Of a DNA stretch of 64,000 nucleotides, positions 24,390 through 33,642 are shown piece by piece. A program made the translations under genes and the position numbers. The DNA is taken from the NCBI RefSeq assembly GCF_033118175.1, contig NC_083691.1:57254001-57318000 (forward strand), written 5' to 3'. Each line of letters begins with the position of its first letter. Positions within the stretch are counted from its first letter, which is position 1. The notes beneath the pieces were generated by a model. That model saw only the letters and a list, made by a program, of their open reading frames with translations, did no database searches and was not told the DNA's origin. The DNA comes from Dama dama. Lineage: Eukaryota; Chordata; Mammalia; Artiodactyla; Cervidae.

Positions 24390-24712
24390 CTAACATTCGT
24401 TCTTACTGAAGCTCTTGACGAGGGCGGTAGCCAGGCTCTTGTGGCTGACCTCGCATGCATAGACGTTATGGCTTTGGTACTCCGAACTGGACAGTGTCAG
24501 GGTGCTGCTGAGGCTGTAGGTGCTTTTCTTGCTGTCCTGGTCTGTGAAACTGTTCTGGAAGTTGCTGCTCTGGGTAACCCCATCCACTTTCCACTTGACA
24601 TTGATATCTTTGGGGTAGAAATCATTCACCAAGCACACGACAGAGACAGTTTCAGTCGTCAGCTGCTCGTCAGATGGTTTGAAGAGGAAGATGGATGGCT
24701 GAGCATCAGACC
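24390..24712 (-). CDS. IGKC: Immunoglobulin kappa constant region exon
   Basis: This single exon encodes the constant domain of the kappa light chain, which pairs with the heavy chain in B-cell receptors and secreted antibody. The acceptor AG sits at 24,713-24,714. The exon then opens with GG, which completes a split Arg codon with the last base of a J segment, followed by 106 codons and TAG at 24,390-24,392. The mature domain starts SDAQPSIFLFKPSDEQL. The intradomain disulfide cysteines are residues 26 and 86 and the core Trp is residue 40. The C-terminal KNEC supplies the cysteine that bonds to the heavy chain. Length is normal for mammalian C-kappa, with no stops or frameshifts. J segments lie 3.6-5 kb upstream. 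The sequence resembles bovine C-kappa as I remember it; an allele or close species cannot be separated here. Confidence 0.97.
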
Positions 24713-24954
24713 CTGAGGACGGAAGAACAGAGAAGGGTGTTTAAGTAACAGTGAAGTTCTCTACTGGGGTGCACTGTCTGGGGGTGACCTTAGAAATGCA
24801 AAAGACAGATGTGCAGAGAGCTGCATGCTTTTTTTGTAGTATCCAAGCACCACCCAGGGAAGTCAGGAAGCAAATTCACAATTGCCATGATTTTGAGTTT
24901 TTCCTTAGCCCCTATTCCTTAAGAAAGCTCTGAATGTTTTGTACTCTTTGCAGC
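24713..24954 (-). other. 3' end of J-C intron
   Basis: This is intron immediately upstream of the IGKC acceptor. The polypyrimidine run TGTTCTTCCGTCCTCAG precedes the exon. No other feature is seen. Confidence 0.6.
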
Positions 24955-25335
24955 CATTGTAAGGCTGCAAAATAATATGAATTTTAGAAAAAAATGAAGT
25001 GAAATATCCCATGAACATACTCTTCTTTGGGTCAATTCTTGATAGCTTTAAACATTCTCTCCTGCATTAAAATATTAAATAATTAGCATATTTGATATAG
25101 AAATTCTTGTAAGTCCTTATATCTTCCAGGAGATCATCTCAACCCAGGGATCGAACCCAGGTCTCCCACATTGCAGCCAGATTCTTTACTGGTTGAGCCA
25201 CCACGGAAGCCCTATCAACTTTTTAATGGAGTTTAAAAATTCATTAAAAAATTTTTAAAAATTCCTAAATAATTTTAGAACAGTTTAAAATACTTAAATA
25301 GTTTAAGCAGTTTGAAAAGAGTTTTAAGTTTTCTG
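24955..25335. repeat. AT-rich module, copy A (split by a SINE piece)
   Basis: This AT-rich stretch matches 26,055-26,342 base for base over long runs, including tttaaacattct, tcctgcattaaaatatta and ttttagaacagtttaaaatactt. It lies on the C-kappa side of the intronic enhancer. A Bov-tA piece at about 25,127-25,215 interrupts it. AT-rich sequence beside the kappa intronic enhancer is known in mouse and human as a matrix attachment region; that role here is inference. Confidence 0.85.
25127..25215 (-). mobile_element. Bov-tA SINE fragment inside AT module copy A
   Basis: The plus strand reads the reverse complement of the tRNA-derived Bov-tA head, including cagggatcgaacccaggtct and tgagccaccacggaagccct. 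Copy B of the module lacks it, so the insertion followed the duplication. Confidence 0.85.
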
Positions 25336-25740
25336 ACCTTATCTTTCTTTCCTTCATCTGTGTTCCCTGCCTCCTATAAGGGAACCCAGTGCAAGAGGCC
25401 AAGAAACAAAACCACTTCATCAGACCCTCCTGAAGTGAGAACAGATCTAACAAGATCACTTCCCCCTTGCCTCTCCTAGTCCTGTGCAGTGATGTCAGGC
25501 TGTCTTCCACTTCCTGGGCTTCCTTTGGGCATGTTGGGGTAAGACTCACCCTGCATGGGTGAGCCCCAAACTCTGAGTCTGGGTCCAAGAGTGTATGTGT
25601 GGGTGTCAACCCCTTCACCCTCTGTGATCAGGCCAGCAACTCTCCCACTCCTTGCAAAAGGCCTCAAAGGGAGACCCCCAGCCCTGGCCTTATGACTGTC
25701 GCCATATCGGGCAAGTCTCAGGCAGACTCGCAGGGTCAAC
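25336..25740 (-). other. J-C intron between AT module and enhancer core
   Basis: This is unique, moderately GC-rich intron sequence without repeats I recognise. Part of it may belong to the intronic enhancer, including the partly CArG-like CCATATCGGG near 25,702. The open frames here are short and look random. Confidence 0.5.
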
Positions 25741-25835
25741 TGTAACTTCAGCCACCTGCCCAGGAGAAACTGATGAGCTTCACTTCTGACTGTGAGCAGC
25801 TGCCAGATGGCCTGCTAGAAATCCCCTTGGTAGGC
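25741..25835 (-). promoter_or_regulatory. Kappa intronic enhancer core (iE-kappa)
   Basis: On the minus strand, in transcription order, this holds a kappaB-like GGGGATTTCT (25,817-25,826), then the kappaE1-type E-box CCATCTGG (25,803-25,810), CAGCTG (25,797-25,802), and the kappaE2-type GGCAGGTGGC (25,751-25,760). The order kappaB, E1, E2 and the tight spacing match the mouse and human enhancer. The core is about 1.05 kb upstream of the C exon. The kappaB site departs from the consensus GGGRNNYYCC at its last base. NF-kB and E2A binding is known for the family; binding here is inferred. Confidence 0.82.
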
Positions 25836-26054
25836 CTTTGAGTTCTTGAATGGGAGAGCGTGAATTAAATAACAAATTAAGAATTTTTTCCTGGGAGAAG
25901 TCACAGATAAGTGAACAGATTTTATAAAGCTATAAACCTCCATGTTAACCAAGCAGTTCAATATCAGATATTTAATTTTTAATGTTTTGATATTTTCCTT
26001 TCTTTTACCCTTTGTATTATTTTTTTTTCAGAGAATTTTTTTTTTCAGAGAATT
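25836..26054 (-). other. J-C intron between enhancer and AT module copy B
   Basis: This becomes increasingly AT-rich toward copy B. It contains a short direct repeat of ttttttttcagagaatttt near 26,020-26,055. No gene is seen. Confidence 0.5.
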
Positions 26055-26342
26055 TTATAAAATAGCCTATGCAGTAAAATAAGATGAATTCTAGAAATAA
26101 AGGAGATGAAATATCCTATGAAGATACTCCTATTTGGGTCAATCCTTGGTGACTTTAAACATTCTATCCTGCATTAAAATATTACACAATTATCATATTT
26201 GACATGGAAATTTTTGTAAGACCTCGTACTAACTTTTTAATAGAATTTAAAATTCATTGAAAGATTTTTAAAAGGCCCTAAATTATTTTAGAACAGTTTA
26301 AAATACTTGCATAGTTTAAACAGTTTGAAAGAGTTTTTAAAT
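26055..26342. repeat. AT-rich module, copy B
   Basis: This is the second copy of the module at 24,955-25,335, in the same orientation and without the SINE. It lies on the J side of the intronic enhancer, where the matrix attachment region sits in mouse and human. Confidence 0.85.
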
Positions 26343-27110
26343 GGCCCTAAAATAGTCCTGTCAGGTTGTCTGCAAACCAAAAATAATCTTTTTCAAGTAC
26401 CACTTTTGAAATTAGCCAGAGTAAACAACAATGACAATAACAAATTTTTAAATGATTTTAAAGGGTAAAACACCCAGATTAAAAATTTTCTATCATGGAA
26501 TGAGGGGGTTGGAAAATACTTTTCTATTTTTTATTTATTTATTTATTATTTTTTTTTACTTTTTTTAACTTTTCTATTTTTTATGAAAAATTTATAAAAA
26601 ATGCCATTGAGTTTTTATCAATGGCATTTATACACATTTAGATATTTTGTACACCTGAAATAGAATCTTACTGAAGCCATTACATTTCTGAAAATTAAAA
26701 GCATCCCAAATTTATCTTATTTTTTTCCAGCAATATACCTATAATGATATTTAGTTTGAACTTTTAACTCAGTAAAAGTTAACTGATCAAAACCTGAATG
26801 GCCAGATTGCTAGTCTTCAGTTAGATTTTTGCTGGTGTGAATTTTGCCCTAAAAGAGTTATATGTATATAGAGAAAATTATATGTATGTATAAATATATA
26901 ATATTAACTTTTATACATATTTCATTTTGATTGAACATTTATTACTTAAATATATTTGATGAGAGGATATTGAAATAATTATAGATCACTGAAAAAATAA
27001 CTAAGTTCTTTATAGACCCCTACTGGAAATTTTTATTAAGCAGATACAATAATATAAATTTTATTTTTGGAATTGCTGATAAAAATCAGGCTTCTCCCTA
27101 TTTTCCCCAT
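26343..27110. other. AT-rich intron, candidate matrix attachment region
   Basis: This is very AT-rich, with a TTTATTTATTTATTTATTA run near 26,530, repeated ATTTA motifs and a tatgtatata stretch near 26,860-26,900. No coding sequence or known interspersed repeat is seen. Its place upstream of the intronic enhancer fits a matrix attachment region, by analogy only. Confidence 0.55.
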
Positions 27111-27440
27111 GTTAGCTGGTGTCCATCACATTTCTGTTCTCTACTGTTAGCGACATGATTCGTATCACTGTGTCAGGAAAGCGGGCCATAACACAGCTGA
27201 ATGGGCGATCACGGGGTTGGCTATGCCTTTCGCGGCCTTTAGCGGCCAGGTGAGCGGCCACTATAGCCCAAGGGCCTGGCCACCAACATCGTTCAATCAC
27301 GAAAGCAGACCGCCCCGAAGTCTAAAGACAGCCGCGAGGTCTACAGACCACATTAGCAGAGCCACGGCCTCCACAGCGGTACAAAGACACCACCAAGTAA
27401 TAACAAAAATCATACTCATTAAAATATTTCCTATCTTTTT
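27111..27440. other. CpG-rich orphan island in J-C intron
   Basis: Inside AT-rich intron, roughly 27,140-27,385 is dense in CpG and GC, with motifs such as tcgcggcc, agcggcc and ccgcccc. Minus-strand frames give a 62-residue open frame with no family I recognise. It does not resemble rRNA, 7SK, U1, Y RNA or tRNA as I know them. It may be a fragment of a retroposed transcript or a regulatory island. Origin is unknown. Confidence 0.6.
27166..27172 (-). promoter_or_regulatory. Isolated recombination heptamer in J-C intron
   Basis: The minus strand reads CACAGTG with no nonamer at 12 or 23 bases. Human and mouse kappa introns carry a lone heptamer used when the kappa-deleting element recombines, and this could be the equivalent. 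A 7-mer can arise by chance, so support is weak. Confidence 0.3.
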
Positions 27441-28299
27441 AACGTCCGTGGGCATCTAAAAAGTGCTATTATTTTATTTTCCTTCTCCTAAACAAATTTC
27501 TTCAAAGCTGAGTTTTTGGGAACAACCCTCTTTCCTTCATTTATAAGAGGAGATGTATTTACACATTTCTAGTATTGTCTAACAAAGAAATTTGTTGTTT
27601 TTTTTTTTAAAGAGTAATCTGTCAAGGTATAGGTCCCCTATAGCATTTCTGAATATTGTCAGTTTATCACTCATTTTAGACTCTAAAAATAACACTGCTG
27701 CTGATTCTCAATCAAGCAGAAATTTTAACATAGAGAAGTATATTTTTCTAACGTCTTACTGATTTTTTTTAGTGCATTCCATTAATTTTTATTGGTATAA
27801 AATAATTTATCAGACAGAGAGAGAAGACAAACACATTTCTCTACTTTTTTGTTTTGTACATCTAGCAAAAATCAGTACAATATTTGGCAAATCTCAATGA
27901 AAATTAATTCACTTTGGCTCTTCAGAGCTGCAAAGATTCCTTTTTAAGGAGATATTTGAAATTCTTTAATATCCTATCCCAGGGACATTCTACAAATCTT
28001 CAGATGTAAAAAATTTAAGTCTCTGTTCTCATTTTTAAAAGCTAAACATGTTTATCTTTGAAAAAGTGTCCTTTTTCATTGACACTTATTTTTTTTCCCT
28101 TTGAGTCATTTGGTTTAGATTAAATTAATCTTTTTTGTCTACAAATCTAGTTTTGGAGCTGAGTTTAACTTTTCAAACTGATAATAAATCTGAAATACTC
28201 TCATTTACCCATCTCTACAAAACTCATATTTAAGCCTCTAAAAGTCCATATTGGCATTTAGACCCACATTTCAGAAGGTAATAGAGAAAAATTATTTAT
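27441..28299. other. AT-rich J-C intron
   Basis: This is AT-rich noncoding intron with several oligo(T) runs. I see no gene and no clear interspersed repeat. Confidence 0.5.
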
Positions 28300-28337
28300 G
28301 TCTAATCTCCAAACGTGTCCCTTGGCCAAAGATGATC
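28300..28337 (-). pseudogene. IGKJ5: Degenerate fifth J-kappa segment
   Basis: The minus strand encodes IIFGQGTRLEIR, clearly related to human J5 (ITFGQGTRLEIK), with the FGxG motif kept. It is defective in two ways. The splice donor that should follow the last C is ATAAAT instead of GTAAGT. The recombination signal has heptamer CACAGAT (28,338-28,344), a good nonamer (28,364-28,372), but a spacer of only 19 bases. Its spacing from J4, about 314 bases, fits the J cluster rhythm. The numbering follows order, not a database. Confidence 0.85.
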
Positions 28338-28612
28338 CACAGATTTAACTTACTTTCCTCTCAACAAAAACCACTTTTCGCTGCTAATCTCTTTCAATGG
28401 TCAGATACAGAGAAAATCTGGCCATTTAGGTGTCACATCAATTAACTAACTCTTTGCTATTCCTTGAGACAAACTGATTTCCAGCCCCCGACTCATCTGA
28501 TTTTTCAGAAGAATCCCATTCTCTTCAAAACTGACCTCAACTCATATCCCAAGCATTAAAACTCCCAAATTTCACAGCTCTATAAGAAAAAGGAGTTGAA
28601 AATTGCACTTAC

Positions 28613-28651
28613 GTTTGATTTCCACCTTCGTCCCGCTGCCGAACGTAAATT
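28613..28651 (-). CDS. IGKJ4: J-kappa segment 4
   Basis: This 39-base segment encodes FTFGSGTKVEIK and carries the FGxG motif of light-chain J regions. It is followed by a GTAAGT donor for splicing to IGKC. Its recombination signal is ideal: heptamer CACTGTG (28,652-28,658), 23-base spacer, nonamer GGTTTTTGT (28,682-28,690), in J orientation. It has the best signal of the cluster, so it should be recombined efficiently. Confidence 0.95.
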
Positions 28652-28953
28652 CACAGTGATGTCCCTGATATATCCCCCTTAACAAAAACCTCCTTCTGAA
28701 GCCAATCACAGGAAAAAGCCCAATTCACAGAAAAATCCAGCCATTTCTCCGCCTTTCTCTCCACAAACCCTACTCTCCTTACAAATTCAGTGATTTGGCT
28801 GTCTGTTCAGCTTAACAATCGACTGTCTTCTGACTTTCTGTCTTTTACTTTTTGGGTCTCCAGGCATGGCTCATGTAGCCAAAATGTCACAAATTTGCTC
28901 ACTGATACAAGAGGACAAAAGTCTCACAAACAACTGAAAAAAAATGTACTCAC

Positions 28954-28991
28954 GTTTGATCTCCACTCTGGTCCCTGGGCCGAAAGTGAAC
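28954..28991 (-). CDS. IGKJ3: J-kappa segment 3 (short spacer)
   Basis: This 38-base segment encodes FTFGPGTRVEIK, like human J3, and has a GTGAGT donor. The heptamer CACTGTG (28,992-28,998) is perfect. The only nonamer-like site, GGTATTTGT (29,019-29,027), is 20 bases away, not 23, and has one mismatch. A 23-base register gives no nonamer. Frame and donor are intact, but recombination is probably weak. Confidence 0.92.
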
Positions 28992-29250
28992 CACAGTGAT
29001 TCCCTAATTTCTGCTTGTACAAATACCTACCCTGAAGGGGCATCAAGCCCCCTTCCCCAATTACATTAAAATTAATCTTAAATTTACCATCAGCTAGCCT
29101 CCTATGGGAGAATTTCCCTTCCCCTCCTCTGTAGCTAACCTGGGAATGAAATTTGTTTTAGCCCTGACACTGAATTAATGAAAACAGGCAAAAAGGAACA
29201 AAAAGTAAATAGACAGAAACAGCAAAGGATTAGCTGAAAACAATACTTAC

Positions 29251-29289
29251 TTTTGATCTCTAGCTTGGTTCCTCCGCCGAAAGTATTTA
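29251..29289 (-). CDS. IGKJ2: J-kappa segment 2 (weak heptamer)
   Basis: This 39-base segment encodes NTFGGGTKLEIK and has a GTAAGT donor. The nonamer GGTTTTTGT (29,320-29,328) and 23-base spacer are canonical. The heptamer is CGTTGTG in J orientation (29,290-29,296). It keeps the GTG next to the coding end, which matters most for cleavage, but differs at two of the outer bases. Usable but likely less favoured. Confidence 0.93.
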
Positions 29290-29613
29290 CACAACGGTTC
29301 CTCTTAACCTTGTTCCTATACAAAAACCCTTTCCCTTCCTGACCATTGAGCAAAGCTCTGTTTCAGAACAGACCTTTTGCTCACCAATACATTTCTGAAA
29401 CTATCACTCAGGCAAGTTATTCCCACCCAGAGACTGACTGGTTCTTCATAGAAAATGTGCAATCAGTTCTCTTGTTTGATTACAGATGAACTGTAACTTT
29501 ACCCTGGAGGATGGCAGAGTCTGGTTTCATAGAGTCAATGCACAGATCATTTCAGAGACACAGGGATCATAAGACACAGACAGCTGAGAAAGGAAAGTTT
29601 GGATTTTACTCAC

Positions 29614-29651
29614 GCTTGATTTCCAGCTTGGTTCCTTGACCAAATGTCCGC
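29614..29651 (-). CDS. IGKJ1: J-kappa segment 1
   Basis: This V-proximal 38-base segment encodes RTFGQGTKLEIK with a GTGAGT donor. The heptamer CACTGTG (29,652-29,658) is perfect, the spacer is 23 bases, and the nonamer GGTTTTTAT (29,682-29,690) has one mismatch. The Gln-Gly FGQG form matches human J1/J2. Confidence 0.94.
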
Positions 29652-29690
29652 CACAGTGATAGCTGTACGTTATCTCGCTGTATAAAAACC

Positions 29691-29944
29691 CTTCTCACTA
29701 AAGGGGAACAGAGCCTTGGGTCAAGCCGCTGAAGCTTAACTCCCATCTCAAGCAGGTGTGGAGGCCCTGGGGCTTCTCTGATAGAGAATGTTTGTCATTC
29801 TTAGGTGAATTCTAAAATCCTAGATGATTTATTTATGTCTATGGCCTAAATAAGTGGTCCCATATGTTAGCAATCTCCCACGTCTGGACTGCTGCTTACC
29901 TATTTACTGGAAAGCAGATTGAATATAAATTAGAAAGAAAGATA
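29691..29944. other. Sequence 5' of the J cluster
   Basis: Unique sequence. Germline J transcripts usually start upstream of J1, but I see no certain promoter here. Confidence 0.4.
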
Positions 29945-30725
29945 AGCTCATTTAAAAAAACACTATACTTTTAGACAGTTGAAGCATAGTTGATTTACAG
30001 TGTTGTGTTAGATACATCAAAGTGATTCAGTTATATACACACACATATATATTATTTTTAACATTCTTTTCCATTATACACTATTACAAGGTATTCCAGT
30101 AGTCATGTATGGATGTGAGAGTTGGACTATAAAGAAAGCTGAGTGCTAAAGCTGAGCGCTGAAGAACAGATGCTTTTGAACTGTCGTGTTGGAGAAGACT
30201 CTTGAGAGTCCCTTTGACTGCAAGGAGATCAAACCAGTCCATCCTAAAGGAGATCAGTCCTGAATGTTCAGTGGAAGAACTGATGTTGAAACTGAAACTC
30301 CAATACTTTGGCCACCTGATGGGAAGAGCTGACTCATTTGAAAAGACCCTGATGCTGGGAAAGATTGAAGGCGGGAGGAGAATGGGATGACAGAGGATGA
30401 AATGATTGGATGGCATCACCGGCTCAATGGACATGAGTTTGAGAAAACTCTGGGTGTTGGTGAAGGACAGGGAGGTCTGGTGTGCTGCAGTCCATGGGGT
30501 CGCAAAGAGTTGGACATGACTGAGCGACTAAACTGAACTGAACTGATTGAATGTATTTCCCTGTGCTATATATAGTAGGACCTTGTTGTTTATCTCTTTA
30601 ATATTGTATATCTGTTAATCCCAAACTCCTAATTTATCTCTCCCCCATCTTTCCCCTTTGGTAACCATAAATTTGTTTTCTATGTCTGTCTATTTCTGTT
30701 TTGTAAATAATTTCATTTTAAAAAC
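29945..30725 (-). mobile_element. L1 3' end split by BovB
   Basis: Two halves, 29,945-30,095 and 30,546-30,725, in reverse orientation around the BovB. Marks: agttgatttacagtgttgtg and ctatatatagtaggaccttg. Confidence 0.82.
30096..30545 (+). mobile_element. BovB 3' fragment inside an L1 end
   Basis: Ends in the AACTG tandem tail aaactgaactgaactgatt at 30,532-30,550. L1 sequence flanks it on both sides, so it is nested. Confidence 0.88.
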
Positions 30726-30730
30726 TGTAC

Positions 30731-31391
30731 TTCTTTATACCTTCTCCTGGGGTGAGGGGGGGGGTGGGGCTTGCACATGACAAACCTCATTCAATGTCAT
30801 TATGAAACTTCTTAGCTTTTCTCAGTTAATAATACTGAAATAATGTTTTTTCTATTTGAACCTCGCTTTTGCCACCATGTCGTTTAAAAAAAAAGACTAA
30901 ATGTATTAATATATCAAACCAAGGCCCATGTCTTATTCTGAAATATATTTTGGAGTGAAGCTGTAGATGGCCCATGAAACAAAAACAAATATCAAAAGAG
31001 TAGAAAAGTAGACTTTACTTGATTAGTTGTCTGTTGTCACAGGACAGGTAGAGCTGGAGGGGTACCCACCATGCCACAATGAGCTGAACCAGGTGTATGC
31101 TGTCTTTGGGGCTGCTACAGATTTGTGGCATGCCTTGATGTTTCCATAGTAACTCTAACAAGGGCTCTGAAGACCTCATTTTGCTGTGAGTCCAGCTCTA
31201 CTTATTCCAGTCCTGTTTCCCTTTTAACTTTCCATTCCCACTTCAGCATACTAAAGTCCTTACTGTTCTCCTGAGACCTCCAGCTTCTACATAGCTCCCC
31301 CTCTTCTTGGAAACATTTTTGTTCACCTGCCTTAACTTGTGAACAACCAACTGTCTTTCAAGACTCAATTTAAAAGAGACTTTCTGTTGGA
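30731..31391. other. Repeat-poor island 5' of J cluster
   Basis: No gene. One of the few repeat-free stretches between V and J, so a candidate place for regulatory elements of the V-J interval. 30,755-30,768 is a G-run. Confidence 0.45.
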
Positions 31392-32740
31392 TTCAGTTCA
31401 GTTCAGTTCAGTTGCTCAGTTGTGTCCAAATCTTTGTGACCCCATGAATCACAGCAGGCCAGGCCTCCCTGTCCATCACCAACTCCCAGAGTTTACTCAA
31501 ACTCATGTCCATCCAGTCAGTGATGCCATCCAGCAATCTCATCTTCTGTCATCCCCTTTTCCTCCTGTCTTCGATCTTTCCCAGCATGAGGGTCTTTTCA
31601 AGTGAGTCAGCTCTTCCCATCAGGTGGCCAAAGTATTGGAGTTTCAGCTTCAGCATCAGCCCTGCCAATGAACACCCAGGACTGATCTCCTTTAGGATGG
31701 ACTGGTTGCATCTCCTTGCAGTCCAAGGGACTCTCAAGAGTCTTCTCCAACACCACAGTTCAAAAGCATCAATTTTTCAGTGCTCAGCTTTCTTCATAGT
31801 CCAACTCTCACATCCAAACATAACCACTGGAAAAACCATAGCCTTGACTAGACAGACCTTTGTTGGCAATGTAATGTCTCTTCTTTTTAATATACTATCT
31901 AGGTTGGTCATAACTTTCCTCCCAAGGAGTAAGCGTCTTTTAATTTCATGGCTGCAATCACCATCGACAATGACTTTGGAGCCTAAAAAAATAAAGCCTG
32001 ACACTGTTTCCCCATCTATTTGCCATGAAGTGATGGGACCAGATGCCATGATCTTAGTTTTCTGAATGTTGAACTTTAAGCCAACTTATTCACTCTCCTC
32101 TTTCATCTTCATCAAAGAGGCTTCCTCTTCACTTTCTGCCATAAGGGTGGTGTCATGTGCATATCTGAGGTTATTGATATTTCTCCAGCAATCTTGATTC
32201 CAGCTTGTGCTTCTTCTAGCCCAGTGTTTCTCATGATGTACTCTGCATATAAGTTAAACAAGCAGGGTGACAATATACAGCCTTGACGTACTCTTTTTCT
32301 TATTTGGAACCAGTCTGTTGGTCCATGTCCAGTTCTAACTGTTGCTTCCTGACCTGCATACAGGTTTCCCAAGAGGCAGGTCAGGTGGTCTGGTATTCCC
32401 ATCTCTTTCAGAATTTTCCACAGTTTACTGTGATCCACACAGTCAAAGACGTTGGCATAGTCAATAAAGCAGAAATAGATGTTTTTTCTGGAACTCTCTT
32501 GCTTTTTCAGTGATCCAGCGGATGTTGGCAATTTGATCTCTGGTTCCTCTGTCTTTTCTAAAACCAGCTTGAACAGCTGGGAGTTCACGGTTCACGTATT
32601 GCTGAAGCCTGGCTTGAAGAATTTTGAGCATTACTTTACTAGCGTGTAAGATGAGTGCAATTGTGCGGTAGTTTGAGCATTCTTTGGGATTGCCTCTCTT
32701 TGGGATTATCTCCCAGCAAAAAACTCAATGTTGGAGAGTA
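31392..32740 (-). mobile_element. BovB (RTE) retrotransposon, longest copy
   Basis: About 1.35 kb of minus-strand BovB ending in the tandem CAGTT/AACTG tail at 31,396-31,420. It encodes reverse transcriptase motif A (FIDYANVFD) and motif B (RQGCILSPCLFNLYAEY). Motif C, expected YADD, reads YAHD near 32,153, so a catalytic Asp is lost. Frameshifts occur. The plus strand shows a 186-residue antisense open frame without meaning. Confidence 0.92.
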
Positions 32741-32794
32741 CCGTGGCAGGTCACTGAGCCTGTAACACCTAGTTGCCCTTATCTGCAGTTAGAT

Positions 32795-32910
32795 TCTTTC
32801 TGTCCTACTGGATTGTAAGCTGTTTGATGTTTCATTGCCTTATATTTGGAAGGTCTAGTCTAGTATCTTCACTTGGTAAATGCTCAACAAACATTTGCAG
32901 AATGAATGAA
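32795..32910 (+). mobile_element. L2 LINE 3' fragment
   Basis: tactggattgtaagctgttt and aaatgctcaacaaacatttg match L2. Confidence 0.65.
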
Positions 32911-33124
32911 AACAACAAAACAAAGAGACAAAAACAAAAAAAACATAAATAGTTGAAAAATCAAGACTAGATCAGGGCTGATAAATTACAAAGGACCAAG
33001 GGTTAATACTGACTATGGTAATAGTAAGTTTTACAAAAGAAATTGTAATAGTAATTCTGAAGTAAGCTCAATACTATATACAAGACTGCACATGAAATGT
33101 TGCTTAAAAAGTAAAAAAAAAAAA

Positions 33125-33642
33125 AAAAAAGAAGTTGTGGTAGGCATATACAGTGGAATATTACTCATCCATAAAAAGGAACAAAATTGGATTATTTGGA
33201 GTAATGTGGATGAACCTGGAGTATGTAATACAGAGTGAAGTAAGTCAGAAAGAGAAAAATATCATATATTAAAGCATATATATGAAATCTAGAAAAGTGG
33301 TACTGATAAACCTATTTGCAAGAAGGAATAGAGATGTAGACATAGAGAATGAACTTGTGGATGCAGCAGGGGAAGGAGAGGATGTGATGAACTGAGAGAG
33401 GAGCATTGACATATATTGTGTGTAAAATAAATATTAAGAGCTAGTGGGAGACTGCTGTATAGCACAGGGAGCTCAGTTTGGTGCTTAAGGGTGACCTAGA
33501 GGGGTGGGATGGTGGGGGGAAAGGGAGGCCCAAGAGGGAGGGAATATATGCATGCTTAGAGCTGATTCACTTATAGCTTATGGTAACTAACACAACATTG
33601 TAAAGCAATTATCCTCCAATTAGAAAAAAAGGTAAAAGAAGA
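33125..33642 (+). mobile_element. L1 3' end
   Basis: tacagtggaatattactcat to aacattgtaaagcaattatc and A-rich tail. Confidence 0.85.

Larger units (their letters stand above)
28613..29690 (-). other. J cluster spacer sequence
   Basis: The roughly 300-base gaps between J segments hold AT-rich noncoding sequence. Apart from the J segments and their recombination signals I see no element. J-to-J distances of about 300-360 bases match the usual mammalian kappa J cluster. Confidence 0.6.

Noticed and set aside
24333..24716. 127-residue plus-strand open frame over IGKC
   Set aside because: It is the antisense shadow of the constant exon and resembles no family.
27112..27300. 62-residue minus open frame in the CpG-rich island
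   Set aside because: No recognisable family; length is within what chance gives in GC-rich DNA.
31505..32065. 186-residue plus-strand open frame
   Set aside because: It is antisense to BovB. The same pattern appears opposite every BovB copy here.
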